From a virus: 39,407 bases of DNA. This document shows, one piece after another, positions 1-8,060 of the stretch. Below the pieces are notes generated by a model. That model saw only the letters and a program-made list of their open reading frames with translations. It was not told the origin of the DNA and ran no database searches. Position 1 is the first letter of the stretch. Each line of letters opens with the position of its first letter. Location: positions 1 through 39,407 of IMG/VR virus record IMGVR_UViG_3300017995_000002. One strand, written 5' to 3'. The translations under genes were made by a program, and so were the position numbers.

Positions 1-117
1 CGCCGCTCGCCGCGAAGGCCGGGCCGCCGTCGGCTTCCGTGCCACTCCCTGAGAAGGTCTCGGCGCCAGCTCCAGTGAACGCCGGGCCGCCGTCGTGCTC
101 GGCGCCCGTGCCGCTGA
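1..117. repeat. Terminal direct repeat, left copy (circular closure)
   Basis: Bases 1-117 are identical to 39291-39407. The open frame of the 419-aa repeat protein continues in phase across the join, so the repeat most likely reflects overlap at the closure of a circular or circularly permuted genome rather than a physical terminal repeat. It lies inside a 63-bp tandem repeat array, so the number of repeat units at the join may be mis-assembled. Confidence 0.9.
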
Positions 118-883
118 AGTTGAGGGCGCCGGAAGCCACGAAGGCCGGGCCGCCGTCATGTTCGGCGCCCGTGCCGCTGAAGTTTTGCGCGCCCGTTCCA
201 GTGAACGCCGGGCCGCCGTCGTGCTCTGTGCCAGTGCCGGTTATCGGGATCAGGCTGGCGTCGCCGATCGCGACCAGCCAGTTATCCCAGAAGTTGCCGC
301 CCGTAACCGTCCACTGCGTGCTGTAGGTTCCTGTCGCCGACACGATCCGGTAGGCGCCCTCGGTCATTGGGACGGATCCAACGGGCGCGCCGCTCGATGC
401 AATGCTTATGAAACTGTTCGTGGGTCCGCTGCTATAGGAATCAGCCGGGCTCGTCAGGTTCGCCAGCAGCAGCACGTTGGCGTAGGTCGTGACCAGGCTC
501 TGAGTCGGCGCGGTATTGGCGTTGCCGCCCAGGTTGGTAACCGGGCGCCCATTGAGGCTCGTACCCAGGCCTGACCATTCCGAATACTTGCCATAGATGA
601 AGCTGACACTTCCGCTCGTCTTGATGGTTACCGCGGTCGACGCCGACGCGCTAACCACTCCGATCCACAGCTCAAGCTGGCTCTCGTCGCCGGTGATGGC
701 GAACAGGTTCGACCAGGCCACATTGGTCTGGTCGATTTCGGTGATGTGGGCGCCCCCAGTACATCCGCAGTCCATCAGCAGGATGTGGCCACTTGTGGGC
801 GTCTGCGGCGCGTTGAAGGCGAGCTGAGTTACGCCCGTCGTCGTCGTGCGGTGAAACGCGGACGTGATGTTGCTAATCGCCAT
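1..883 (-). CDS. Repeat-containing virion-type protein, N-terminal part (gene crosses the join)
   Basis: The ATG at 883 follows the stop of the 134-aa gene (900) by 16 bases. The frame stays open to base 1 and continues in phase at 39290, ending at 38914, giving 419 aa in total. The first 210 or so residues are Ser/Thr/Gly/Asn-rich and beta-like (start MAISNITSAFHR), typical of phage surface or fibre proteins. Five degenerate 21-aa repeats containing FSGxGAExDGGPA follow. The C-terminus holds a lysine cluster (KKRKKKKKRK) and ends acidic then hydrophobic (DEEEDLLLLGWL). It lies between portal and MuF genes, so a head decoration or fibre role is inferred. I do not recognise a family. Confidence 0.75.
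   Translation of the reverse strand, partial: MAISNITSAFHRTTTTGVTQLAFNAPQTPTSGHILLMDCGCTGGAHITEIDQTNVAWSNLFAITGDESQLELWIGVVSASASTAVTIKTSGSVSFIYGKYSEWSGLGTSLNGRPVTNLGGNANTAPTQSLVTTYANVLLLANLTSPADSYSSGPTNSFISIASSGAPVGSVPMTEGAYRIVSATGTYSTQWTVTGGNFWDNWLVAIGDASLIPITGTGTEHDGGPAFTGTGAQNFSGTGAEHDGGPAFVASGALNFSGTGAEHDGGPAFTGAGAETFSGSGTEADGGPAFAASG
18..269 (-). repeat. 63-bp tandem repeats (DGGPA protein repeats)
   Basis: The 14-mer GCCGGGCCGCCGTC starts at 18, 81, 144 and 207, and at 39245 before the join, exactly 63 bp apart. Each unit encodes one 21-aa repeat with DGGPA. The units are diverged outside the core, so they were not created solely by misassembly. Five units are present per circular genome. 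Confidence 0.85.
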
Positions 884-899
884 CGGCCGCCGACGGCGC

Positions 900-1304
900 C
901 TAATGCTCTTTGGCCTGGTAGGTCAGCGAGGTAACGGACACGGTCGCGCCGGTCTGGATGGCTGTCGAGTTGAGATTCAAGTCTGAGCCAGACGTGCCAA
1001 CCGAGCCATCACAGACCACAGTCGTGCCGTCCGACTTGAGGCAGCGAAACCAAACTGCGGTCCCAGTCGCCACGGCCGTGCCTGATGCGATCGCGTTGGC
1101 AGTAGCGATGCCGGCAACGGCCGAGCCGAAAGCTGGATTGCCAAAAGTGAGCGTAGCGAGCAAGGTCTGCGACGTAACGGCCGTGTTGGCGTTCGCCGGC
1201 TGTGGCGTCGTGTAAATTTCAAGCGTGCCGCCATTGAGCAGCGCGGTGAGCGCGTTCGCTTCTGCGTTCGCGGCTGTGTCAGAGATGTAGGCGTTACTGG
1301 CCAT
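900..1304 (-). CDS. Small phage structural protein (134 aa)
   Basis: The protein begins MASNAYISDTAANAEANALTALLNGG and continues with a beta-rich, Ala/Thr-rich sequence (QTLLATLTFGNPAFGSAVAG). This layout is common in small phage virion proteins encoded near portal genes. No catalytic motif or membrane segment is visible. It overlaps the 3' end of the portal gene by 11 bases and is followed by the repeat protein at 883, so all three are co-transcribed. A decoration or head-fibre role is inferred from position. Other family members are known to me only as hypothetical phage proteins. Confidence 0.75.
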   Translation of the reverse strand: MASNAYISDTAANAEANALTALLNGGTLEIYTTPQPANANTAVTSQTLLATLTFGNPAFGSAVAGIATANAIASGTAVATGTAVWFRCLKSDGTTVVCDGSVGTSGSDLNLNSTAIQTGATVSVTSLTYQAKEH

Positions 1305-3435
1305 CGTCTACCTCTTCGATTCTCTCGATACGGCCGTCTTTGTCGCGGTGAACGACTTGCGACCGTCGAGCGGCTCGCGGCGTTTCGATTTTCACGTTTA
1401 CGGGCGTCGGCTGCTGAGGCCTGCCTGATCGCTCCAATAGCCTTCTGCCGACTTGGCTCAACATGGTCGCCGCGGAAACCAGCGACTCTTTGTTGCTCGC
1501 CTGCGGCTCGGTCGAGTCTGCCGGCGGGCCGGCCGCGGCTGGTGCCGGCGTCACTTGGCCAGGCGCTGCAGCCGGCGGCGTTGGCGGCGGCGGCTCGTCC
1601 TCTTCCTCTGTGCGGTCGATGATGTCCTTATAGGCCTTCTCAGGGTACATCGCCTCAATTAGCTCTTCGGCGTTGTCGATGCCAGGCAGAGCTTTCATCA
1701 GCGCGAAAATGCCGGCGCGCTCGTCGATGCCGTGCACGCCGCCCATTTTGTCGCCGAGCGTGAGCGCCTGCACAATAGCCTGGACGATTTGCAGCATGTC
1801 GCCCTCGCGGATGGCTGGGAACGTCACCATGACGTTGATGGCCGCCGGCTGCGCCGGCTTCGCAGCCTTCGCCTCAAGGACCGTGACATACCGCATCTGG
1901 CCATCAACTAGCCTGCGCTCGCGCTCGCGGATGACCAGGCCGGCGATGTCACGTTGGCTCATTTCGCGGCGCCTCAGAGCTTCGCGCAGCTTGCCCGAGG
2001 GCGCGGCTTTGCTCACGCCGAGCACATACTTTCCGATGACAGCCAGGTCCTCGCGCCAGGCGTCCTGCTTTGCCAGGAAGGTCAGCTCGGTAGGCCGGTC
2101 GAGCGTCGTCGCGGTCGCGAGGTTCCCCGTCGACACATCGGCCATGAAGGTCTCGGGAACGCCGACAACCATGCACACCATGAGCTTGAGCTGGCGGACT
2201 TCCTCGGGGTTGGCGCCAACGCCGCGCTGCTGGAAGGGCGACACCTTGGTGCCAGTGCCCGACACGAAGGTCGCGCCGGCGACGGCCGGCGGGTTGGTGT
2301 CCCAGATGGGCGCCTGCGGCCCGATGGTGGTCTCAAGCTGCTGCTTCAAGCCCTCGATGGCTTGCTGGCCGCCCTTGGTCGTGACGGTCATCGAATACTG
2401 CGCGAGCGCCTTCTGCACGGTCGTGCAGGCTTCCAGGAACCTGCGCGCTTCCTTGGCCCAGTCAAGCGCCGGGTAAATGATCGGACAGCCGAAACGCCAC
2501 TTGCTGACCTTGCCGCACTTGCGGTGATAGATGGGCGTGTCCCACATCACAGGGAAGCTGCCGATTCTGTCGGGCTTCGCCTTGGGCTCGTAGCCGATGG
2601 CCGGATACCAGGCTTCCTTGGTCTGCGTCGACACCTGGCCGTTAGCGCTGTCGAAGTTGCGCTCAGTCCAGAGCCGGCGGTACAACCAGGGCGTGTCCGC
2701 ATCGTCCGGGTCGGTGATGATGTCGAGCACTTCGGTCGCGTCGATGGTGCGCACGTCGACGCTGCCGGTGTTGTCGGTGTCAGGGAAGAAAATCCAGAAC
2801 AAGTTGCCGTCGTAGTACTTCTGCTCTTCGGCCTCAGTGAGCGCGATCGGGCCGAGCGTGCGGGCGTTACGCTCAAAGAACTCCTGCAGCACTTCGTTGG
2901 CGTCCTCGTCGTCTGAGGTGACCTCGACGCCGCGGCCGAACACATAAGTGCTCGCGATCTGAATAACTCGCCGGATTAACGGGTTTTTGATGAAATACAG
3001 CCGCGAAATGAGCATGATTTGCTGGATGCCCCAGCGGCTGAACTCCATCCAGCTGAGATTGATTTCACGGCGCCACTCGACGTTTTGCAGCGCCAGCTCG
3101 ACGTCGCCAAAGGCGCCCTGGCTCACAATCGGATTCGCCTCGCGGACTTTGACACCGGACAGCGTCGGGTGTTCGGCCAGGGCCACGCGGCTGCCCTCGG
3201 GAAGCCACGGCCCAGCGCCAGCCATCTGGCGCGCCTCGACCAGCTCGCAGGCACGCTCTAAGTTTTCCTGGTAGTTGCGCGCCTCGATGACGCGCTTGTC
3301 GCTGAAGGCCTCGACCAGGGCGTTCTTGAGCGCGCGCGATTCCGGCGTCTCGGTTGGCTGGCGTGGAGTGAGACGGCGTGCCGTGCGGACAAGCAAGCCG
3401 TAGAGGAAGCCTTTAACCCGCAGTTTGATGGTCAC
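1294..3435 (-). CDS. Portal protein
   Basis: 713 aa, GTG start at 3435 (VTIKLRVKG). The dodecameric portal forms the DNA entry channel at one capsid vertex and docks terminase. Portal-family features include a core with YFIKNPLIRRVIQI, a wing/stem region with WxLYRRLWTERNF, and the conserved segment VPETFMADVSTGNLATATTLDRPTELTF near residue 440, where the family carries a comparable G-N-x-x-T-A motif before the crown. The long C-terminal tail is Pro/Ala-rich (EEEDEPPPPTPPAAAP) and then basic. The gene is separated from TerL by the glycosyltransferase island rather than being adjacent, which is unusual. Downstream genes overlap it. Confidence 0.9.
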   Translation of the reverse strand: MTIKLRVKGFLYGLLVRTARRLTPRQPTETPESRALKNALVEAFSDKRVIEARNYQENLERACELVEARQMAGAGPWLPEGSRVALAEHPTLSGVKVREANPIVSQGAFGDVELALQNVEWRREINLSWMEFSRWGIQQIMLISRLYFIKNPLIRRVIQIASTYVFGRGVEVTSDDEDANEVLQEFFERNARTLGPIALTEAEEQKYYDGNLFWIFFPDTDNTGSVDVRTIDATEVLDIITDPDDADTPWLYRRLWTERNFDSANGQVSTQTKEAWYPAIGYEPKAKPDRIGSFPVMWDTPIYHRKCGKVSKWRFGCPIIYPALDWAKEARRFLEACTTVQKALAQYSMTVTTKGGQQAIEGLKQQLETTIGPQAPIWDTNPPAVAGATFVSGTGTKVSPFQQRGVGANPEEVRQLKLMVCMVVGVPETFMADVSTGNLATATTLDRPTELTFLAKQDAWREDLAVIGKYVLGVSKAAPSGKLREALRRREMSQRDIAGLVIRERERRLVDGQMRYVTVLEAKAAKPAQPAAINVMVTFPAIREGDMLQIVQAIVQALTLGDKMGGVHGIDERAGIFALMKALPGIDNAEELIEAMYPEKAYKDIIDRTEEEDEPPPPTPPAAAPGQVTPAPAAAGPPADSTEPQASNKESLVSAATMLSQVGRRLLERSGRPQQPTPVNVKIETPRAARRSQVVHRDKDGRIERIEEVDDGQ

Positions 3436-3450
3436 GTTGGGGGAAGTGTA

Positions 3451-3621
3451 TCACAGCTGGCCGGCGAGCGGCCCGCATCTGAAGTTATTCGTGACACATC
3501 GGTAGTAGTCGACGGGATCAGGCAGCTCGCCGCACTTGCGGACGATGATGTCGTCGCCAGGTTGCGGCGGCGGACACTGAAACAGGCTGCCGATCCACAC
3601 CGCGAATGCCAGCCAGGTCAT
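3451..3621 (-). CDS. Small Cys-containing membrane-anchored or exported protein
   Basis: 56 aa starting MTWLAFAVWIGSLFQC. The ATG overlaps the stop of the preceding 59-aa gene as ATGA, which fixes this start over an in-frame codon 15 bases upstream. One hydrophobic segment (residues 2-14) is followed by Cys16 and a soluble Cys-containing part (VRKCGELPDPVDYYRC, RCGPLAGQL). The arrangement resembles a short exported or lipoprotein-like outer spanin, but SLFQC is not a good lipobox. The neighbouring two-span membrane protein suggests a lysis or membrane role. Function unknown. Confidence 0.6.
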   Translation of the reverse strand: MTWLAFAVWIGSLFQCPPPQPGDDIIVRKCGELPDPVDYYRCVTNNFRCGPLAGQL

Positions 3622-3797
3622 CGGAAGAGCAGCCACCAGGCCAGTACCAGGAACGCCAGCAGCGGCATGATGCCGCGCCAGATTTCCAGCGGCGCGTTGG
3701 TGTCGTTCGGGTCGAAGTCGCCGCGGAAGACCACGTACATCGCATGCAGGAACACGATGAGCAGCAAAGCTCCGAGCGATCGCGCGGCCAAGATCAT
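3618..3797 (-). CDS. Small two-span membrane protein, holin-like candidate
   Basis: 59 aa, start MILAARSLG, overlapping the glycosyltransferase stop as ATGA. Two hydrophobic helices (about residues 4-24 and 42-58) are separated by an acidic loop (RGDFDPNDTNAPLEIW), and the chain ends in Arg. Size and topology fit a class II holin, but this is not specific and there is no lysin beside it; the predicted lysin is at 19.8 kb. It could also be an accessory membrane protein of the glycan-modification island. Confidence 0.6.
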   Translation of the reverse strand: MILAARSLGALLLIVFLHAMYVVFRGDFDPNDTNAPLEIWRGIMPLLAFLVLAWWLLFR

Positions 3798-4690
3798 ACG
3801 ATTCCGAAAAGATCCAGCCCGCGGAAAGTGTCGCGGCCGTGCTCGTGCACGAAACGCTCGCACTCGGCGATTTGCCAGGGCTCGCGGTCGACGTCGAGCC
3901 ACTCGGCCATCAGCTCTTTGTAGGGCTCAACCCAGGCCGGCGGCACGGGTGCGTATGCCCACGGTCGCCCCGTAAGGTTGTAGATGGCCTGGTTGTAATA
4001 GTCGTCGATTTCCTTGGTCGACTTCTCAGGCCAGCGCAGCCGCTCGACCATTTTATAGAGGGCGTGCTTGGCGCGCAGTCGCCGCTCGCTCGCGCCCCAC
4101 AAGTGCAGGATGCCGCCCTCGCGGTGAGTGATGGGCTTGTAAGGAACGAGCTGCAGCCCCATCGGCTCGCGATGGTGGTAGCGGTCGCCGGCCCAGTGCA
4201 GCCTGGGCGTGTCCTCGAATGCCACGGTCGTCGAGCGCTCACCCCACAGGCCGTTAAGGTGGTACTGGTGCACGCCGCCGCGCAGGTTGAAGAGCGGCAG
4301 CTCAAGCCGGCGCTGCACCAGCTGGCGCGGGTTGAAGCGCTCTATCCATCCACGGATGTTCGGCAGCTGGTTGGCGGTCAGGACTTCGTCGGCGTCGACG
4401 AGCGCGATGTGCGTGGCGCCGGGCCCATCGGGCGCGTCTGGCCGGCCTTTAATGCGCGCCAGCTCCAGCAACGCCTGGCGATGTTCCATTTCATCCCACG
4501 GCCGCCGGTCGGTCCCTACCACGGTGACACGGTTGGTTGCCGTGGCCACGCGGATGGCGATGTCGTGTGAGTTGTCAGTGCAAGCGTGCAAGAAGACGAC
4601 GACCTCGTCACACCACATCAGCGCGACGCGCAGGCTGAGGCCGAGACACCAGCCCTCGTTTCTAACAGGCATTAAAGCGACGAGCTTCAT
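3794..4690 (-). CDS. GT2-type glycosyltransferase
   Basis: 298 aa, start MKLVALMPVRNEGWCL, chosen because its ATG overlaps the upstream stop as ATGA. The N-terminus has the GT-A hallmark of family 2 enzymes (VALMPVRNE), followed by a nucleotide-binding fold and the DxD-type metal motif in HIALVDADE (residues 99-102). A His/Trp-rich acceptor half follows (LHWAGDRYHHREPMG, GGILHLWGASERRLRAK). It probably transfers a sugar from a nucleotide-sugar donor; the acceptor is unknown. It is the last enzyme of an island of several glycosyltransferases and two FkbM-type methyltransferases, so the products may act together on one glycan. Confidence 0.85.
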   Translation of the reverse strand: MKLVALMPVRNEGWCLGLSLRVALMWCDEVVVFLHACTDNSHDIAIRVATATNRVTVVGTDRRPWDEMEHRQALLELARIKGRPDAPDGPGATHIALVDADEVLTANQLPNIRGWIERFNPRQLVQRRLELPLFNLRGGVHQYHLNGLWGERSTTVAFEDTPRLHWAGDRYHHREPMGLQLVPYKPITHREGGILHLWGASERRLRAKHALYKMVERLRWPEKSTKEIDDYYNQAIYNLTGRPWAYAPVPPAWVEPYKELMAEWLDVDREPWQIAECERFVHEHGRDTFRGLDLFGIV

Positions 4691-4893
4691 ATTAGAGTGT
4701 AAGGGCACTTCTTGTCCTGCCCTGCTGCCGCGCGCTCCCACGGCGGGCGACCATTCTGCAGAATGTGCTCATCGCAGTCGACACAAAACTGGTCAGGCTC
4801 GCGGCCTGGTCGCGTTACGGCTTGTTCTCCATTCATCTGGCGACCACAGCAGCCGCAGAAGTTCACGTCTGGGTACTGCTCGGTTTGGCTCAT
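4687..4893 (-). CDS. Small zinc-finger-like protein
   Basis: 68 aa (MSQTEQYPDVNFCGCCGRQMNG). Two CxxC pairs, FCGCCG and FCVDCDE, spaced about 23 residues, form a likely four-cysteine zinc site. The ATG overlaps the sigma-factor stop and its own stop overlaps the glycosyltransferase start, so it is translationally coupled to both. Its proximity to a sigma factor makes a regulatory role possible, but small zinc ribbons of unknown function are common in phages. Confidence 0.65.
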   Translation of the reverse strand: MSQTEQYPDVNFCGCCGRQMNGEQAVTRPGREPDQFCVDCDEHILQNGRPPWERAAAGQDKKCPYTLI

Positions 4894-5414
4894 AACACAT
4901 CTTCCAGTCTGCGCACGCCGCGCAGGGCCAGCTCGGCCCGAAGCTGGTCGAGCGCCTTGTGCTCCAACACGCAGGCGCGGCTTCCCAGGCTGCGCAGTCC
5001 GATGGCGGTCGAGACTTCGGCCTGGCTGAAGTCTTTGAAGTAACGCAGCTTGATGATAGTCTGCAGCCGCGGCGGAAGTGACTCCACAGCTGCCAGCAAA
5101 ATGCTCGATGTCGGCGATGGCGTCATCACGACCGAGACGTCGACGTTTTCAATCCGTTCCGACGCTCGGGGTGAGTCGTGACGGGTCTTGTCACGGCTGA
5201 GCATGTCAGCCATCTGGCCGCGCACTCGGTGTTTCGCGAATGCCCAGAATGGGACCTTGCGGCTAGCATCGAAGCGCATCGCGGCCTTGACGAGCCCCCA
5301 CACTGCCGCGCTCTCGAAGTCCTGCAGCGGCGTGTGCAGCGTACTCGCATAAGCTATCGAGGCTTCCTTGAGAGCTTGACTCATGTGCTCAGCCGCCAGC
5401 TGTGCGTTTCTCAT
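4890..5414 (-). CDS. RNA polymerase sigma-70 family factor
   Basis: 174 aa. Residues 32-74 match sigma region 2 (DFESAAVWGLVKAAMRFDASRKVPFWAFAKHRVRGQMADMLSRD), including the core-binding helix and the -10 recognition helix with the FAKHRVRGQM signature. A short variable linker (75-105) replaces region 3. Residues 111-162 match region 4 (LPPRLQTIIKLRYFKDFSQAEVSTAIGLRSLGSRA), with a helix-turn-helix. The two-domain layout and size resemble group 3/4 or FliA-like factors. It overlaps the FkbM gene by 26 bases. It probably redirects host core polymerase to phage or glycan-related promoters; its targets are unknown. Confidence 0.85.
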   Translation of the reverse strand: MRNAQLAAEHMSQALKEASIAYASTLHTPLQDFESAAVWGLVKAAMRFDASRKVPFWAFAKHRVRGQMADMLSRDKTRHDSPRASERIENVDVSVVMTPSPTSSILLAAVESLPPRLQTIIKLRYFKDFSQAEVSTAIGLRSLGSRACVLEHKALDQLRAELALRGVRRLEDVL

Positions 5415-6009
5415 CGTCTAAGACGATTAGTGTATCCCAGTGGCCGCGGCCCGTCCCTTGGATGCTCAGCTCGTGCTGCACGACGCGATAGCCGAACGTG
5501 GCGAGCCGAGCGAACAGCTCCGAGTAGTACGTGCCGTCGCGGATGTCGGGCTTATCCCAGTCGTGAAATTCGACGCTGATCTGCCGCGCGATCGGGCCGG
5601 GCCACTCGTTCAGCACATCGAACTCGGCGCCCTCGATGTCGAGCTTAACCAGGTCCCAAGGGACGCCGAGCTGGCAGATACTGATGCACATAACGTCGAG
5701 TTTGCGCATGTCGTAATACTGTGGCAGCTCGGACAGGAAGTTGCCGTGCCCGGTCGAGCCCATGAAATAGCCAGAAGTCTCGCGCGGTTTTCCCACCAGA
5801 GCGACGCGGCGAAAGTACACGCCCCTGAGGTCAGCCGGCGGCCCCATCATTTCCGGGTCGGGGTCGAGCGCAAGAATCGTACCATTCGGCCGTAGGTTGA
5901 AAATGCCGCGGGTGAAGTCGAAGTCTCGACACCCGGCGTCGAGCGTGCGCGGCGTCCACGGCAGCAAGTCGACGTCGATGGTGTGGCTGGCGATGTTTTG
6001 AAGGTTCAT
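5389..6009 (-). CDS. FkbM-type SAM-dependent methyltransferase
   Basis: 206 aa from MNLQNIASHTIDV; the ATG overlaps the upstream stop as ATGA. Motif I is DAGCRDFDF (residues 24-32), followed by acidic motif II ILALDPDPEM. The FkbM hallmark VKLDIEGAEFDVL lies mid-protein, followed by SVEFHDWDKP. Such enzymes usually O-methylate sugars or carboxylates. Its place among glycosyltransferases suggests methyl capping of a phage- or host-directed glycan, which is inferred. A second FkbM-type gene lies at 7258-7860. Confidence 0.85.
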   Translation of the reverse strand: MNLQNIASHTIDVDLLPWTPRTLDAGCRDFDFTRGIFNLRPNGTILALDPDPEMMGPPADLRGVYFRRVALVGKPRETSGYFMGSTGHGNFLSELPQYYDMRKLDVMCISICQLGVPWDLVKLDIEGAEFDVLNEWPGPIARQISVEFHDWDKPDIRDGTYYSELFARLATFGYRVVQHELSIQGTGRGHWDTLIVLDDEKRTAGG

Positions 6010-6470
6010 AATGGCAAGTCTAGCTGCAGCCAGTCCTCGTATTCGCCAGTAGTCTTCAGCTCGGCGAAGTCTGCGCGCAGCGTCTGGCTTTCGAGCCAAA
6101 TGGCGTACTCCAGAGGCGTGCGCAGGCGCCACACGCTACCCAGCTCCCCGCTTGCTGAAGTCTCCCGTTCGAGCTGGTCGCCCGCTTCGTCGAGCACTGG
6201 CGTCAACATCCCGAGGTCTTTCATGTCTGAAAACCGCGCGCTGATGCTCTGGTACAGCTTCCCGAACCGTGTAACGTACTCGTCGGCAGTGGAATTGCGT
6301 CGCCCCTCGGCATCACAGTGCGGCGAACCATGCAGAAGCCAGCGCTGGATGCGGTAAATCTCATTTGCGCGCCGCGGCTTGCTCGGGTTGGCCTTCGTGC
6401 TGTGCGGCTCGCCGCCGTGCTTGCCGGCCGTGATGTCCTCGGCAAGCTCTTCCGGGTCGAAACTCAGCAT
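6006..6470 (-). CDS. Hypothetical phage protein, possible DNA-binding fold
   Basis: 154 aa (MLSFDPEELAEDITAGKHGGEPHSTKANPSKPRR). A polar, helix-rich sequence follows (ANEIYRIQRWLLHGSPHCDAEGRR, YVTRFGKLYQSISARFSDMKDLGMLTP), then VWRLRTPLEYAIWLESQ. The middle could form a winged-helix-like module, but I cannot assign a family. It sits inside the glycosyltransferase/methyltransferase island between a DxD glycosyltransferase and an FkbM gene, overlapping the latter by four bases. Confidence 0.6.
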   Translation of the reverse strand: MLSFDPEELAEDITAGKHGGEPHSTKANPSKPRRANEIYRIQRWLLHGSPHCDAEGRRNSTADEYVTRFGKLYQSISARFSDMKDLGMLTPVLDEAGDQLERETSASGELGSVWRLRTPLEYAIWLESQTLRADFAELKTTGEYEDWLQLDLPL

Positions 6471-6481
6471 GCCTTGGTCGC

Positions 6482-7261
6482 TCAGAAGTCCCCCCTGCTT
6501 TGCCCAAGGTTGCGGTACTTCGAGCCGTACACACCAGGCAAGTGCGAACGTGTGCCGGCCTGCACGAAGACCTGCGGGTAGGCGTCCTCAAGTTTGTACG
6601 TCCCGTTCCACTCCCGTGGCCAGCCGGCCTGGTCTGGTGTTCTGTGCAGCGGAATCTTCCAGTCGAGCGCGACCAGGCTCAACACTGACTGTTCGGCGCT
6701 GTGCCGGATAACTTCGCGGTCCTCAGGATTTGGCTCATGGAATTGACAGCGCTCGTCGAGGCTGAAGTGCTGCCAGCGTTCCAGGAACGGCTGCCAGTTC
6801 CACTCGGCCGCAAACAGTTGGAAACGGCCGCAGGCGAGCGCTGTATCCAGCTGTGGCTCGACGCCCATGGCGCGCCAGCATTCCGCCCGAGTAAAAAAGC
6901 GATGGTTGCAGCCTTGCTCTTCAAACAGCATCACGCCGCGCTGGCGGGCGTGCTCGAAAAGCCCGCGCAGGTCAGCGATTGGGTAAGTGTCGGCGTCGGT
7001 GTACAGCACGACGTCGCCCGGCTGGCGATGGCGCAGCTCTTCGCCGATAATGTAGGGCTTCCAACTGCACCAGCCGAAGCCCATAGCGGGACGGCGGTCA
7101 AATATCCAGCGGTTCGCCATATAGAACTTGGTGCGCTTCATCAGCCAGCGGTCATCGTAGACCATGACCTCGTCGGCGCCGAAGTCGCGCGCACGTTCTA
7201 CTATGAGCTTGGTCGACTCGTCGAACTCCGGGCCGCTGAAGGTGATATAGACGTTGCTCAT
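6482..7261 (-). CDS. Glycosyltransferase (GT-A fold, DxD)
   Basis: 259 aa beginning MSNVYITFSGPEFDESTKLIVERARDFG. The DxD motif is DVVLYTDADTYPI (residues 88-92), preceded by GFGWCSWKPYII, which is typical of enzymes acting like capsular or lipopolysaccharide sugar transferases. The C-terminal half carries HRTPDQAGWP and a His/Trp-rich acceptor pocket. Its ATG overlaps the upstream FkbM stop (ATGA). It likely transfers a hexose in a short glycan chain with the neighbouring enzymes; donor and acceptor are unknown. Confidence 0.8.
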   Translation of the reverse strand: MSNVYITFSGPEFDESTKLIVERARDFGADEVMVYDDRWLMKRTKFYMANRWIFDRRPAMGFGWCSWKPYIIGEELRHRQPGDVVLYTDADTYPIADLRGLFEHARQRGVMLFEEQGCNHRFFTRAECWRAMGVEPQLDTALACGRFQLFAAEWNWQPFLERWQHFSLDERCQFHEPNPEDREVIRHSAEQSVLSLVALDWKIPLHRTPDQAGWPREWNGTYKLEDAYPQVFVQAGTRSHLPGVYGSKYRNLGQSRGDF

Positions 7262-7860
7262 TTCCCGAACACCGCGTTAGTGCCGTTCGAGTAGAGCAGT
7301 TTGTAGCCGCGCGTGGTCGCAAGCTCGGCCAGCTCGACCAGGCGGCCATCGTGCTCGACACAGCAGCAGTCAGGCTCGGCGCCGGATTCAAGCATCGCGC
7401 GGAAGAGGTCGACGCTCAAGCCCTCGGCGTCGATGTTGACGAACTGGAAGCCGCCCCACCAGTTGTTGATTTGCGCCCAGGTTATCGGCACCACGATCAT
7501 GCGGCCGAAGAAACCGCCTTTTTCTTTCCACAGCTCGTACACGGTTTTGCTCGACGTGCTTACGCTGTCGGCTGTTATCCACATGGACGTGGGAACGGAT
7601 CCGAGAGACACGGCCGCGGCGACGACTTGTACGCCCGAATCCTCGTCGCCGTATTCTTTGAGCTGGCCGAGCAGAGCGTTAGGCGACGGGTCGATGACGA
7701 CACCCGACCAGCCGCGCTCAAACAGTGCGCGCGTGTTGCTGAAGACTTTCGGGTCCCAGGCGCCGATGTCCAGGAACCGCGGCGTCTCAGACCAGGGCTG
7801 TTTGAAGTACTTCAGGATGGCTTGCTCTTCGTCGTACTGGCTGAAGGTGTCGGGATACAT
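7258..7860 (-). CDS. FkbM-type methyltransferase
   Basis: 200 aa (MYPDTFSQYDEEQAILKYF). The SAM-binding motif I is FLDIGAWDPKVFSNT (residues 29-43), followed by acidic VVIDPSPNAL (motif II). The FkbM-type core is FQFVNIDAEGLSVDLFRAM. The start QDEEQAI is typical of FkbM enzymes of capsule and O-antigen clusters. It overlaps the next gene upstream by a TGATG junction and the glycosyltransferase downstream by ATGA. Methylation of a sugar within the same pathway is inferred. Confidence 0.85.
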   Translation of the reverse strand: MYPDTFSQYDEEQAILKYFKQPWSETPRFLDIGAWDPKVFSNTRALFERGWSGVVIDPSPNALLGQLKEYGDEDSGVQVVAAAVSLGSVPTSMWITADSVSTSSKTVYELWKEKGGFFGRMIVVPITWAQINNWWGGFQFVNIDAEGLSVDLFRAMLESGAEPDCCCVEHDGRLVELAELATTRGYKLLYSNGTNAVFGK

Positions 7861-8060
7861 CAGACCTCCCTCTCGAAAATCAGAACGTACTGCAGGCCGC
7901 CGGCTTCAGAAAACGCGGCCACCAGCCGCCATTCGGCCAGTTCTTCGTCTTCCATCAGCCGGCGAAGGGCCGCGCTATCGTAGCAAAACTTGACGCGGCG
8001 CTGGTAGGCTGTCGGCCGCGGCGCCGGCAGCAGCTTGATGGGCTTGTCTGGCTGTGCCAT
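7860..8060 (-). CDS. Small hypothetical protein
   Basis: 66 aa from MAQPDKPIKLL; the start is fixed by a TGATG overlap with the upstream stop. The sequence is basic in the middle (RRVKFCYDSAALRRLMEDEELAEW) and ends GGLQYVLIFEREV. It has no membrane segment or known motif. It is translationally coupled to the FkbM gene downstream. Function unknown. Confidence 0.6.
   Translation of the reverse strand: MAQPDKPIKLLPAPRPTAYQRRVKFCYDSAALRRLMEDEELAEWRLVAAFSEAGGLQYVLIFEREV

Noticed and set aside
18-269. 63-bp repeats as a CRISPR array
   Set aside because: No unique spacers; repeats are contiguous, coding in frame and diverge gradually.
1954-2916. Plus-strand 320-codon frame inside the portal gene
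   Set aside because: Complement of the portal coding frame; composition typical of antisense in GC-rich genes.
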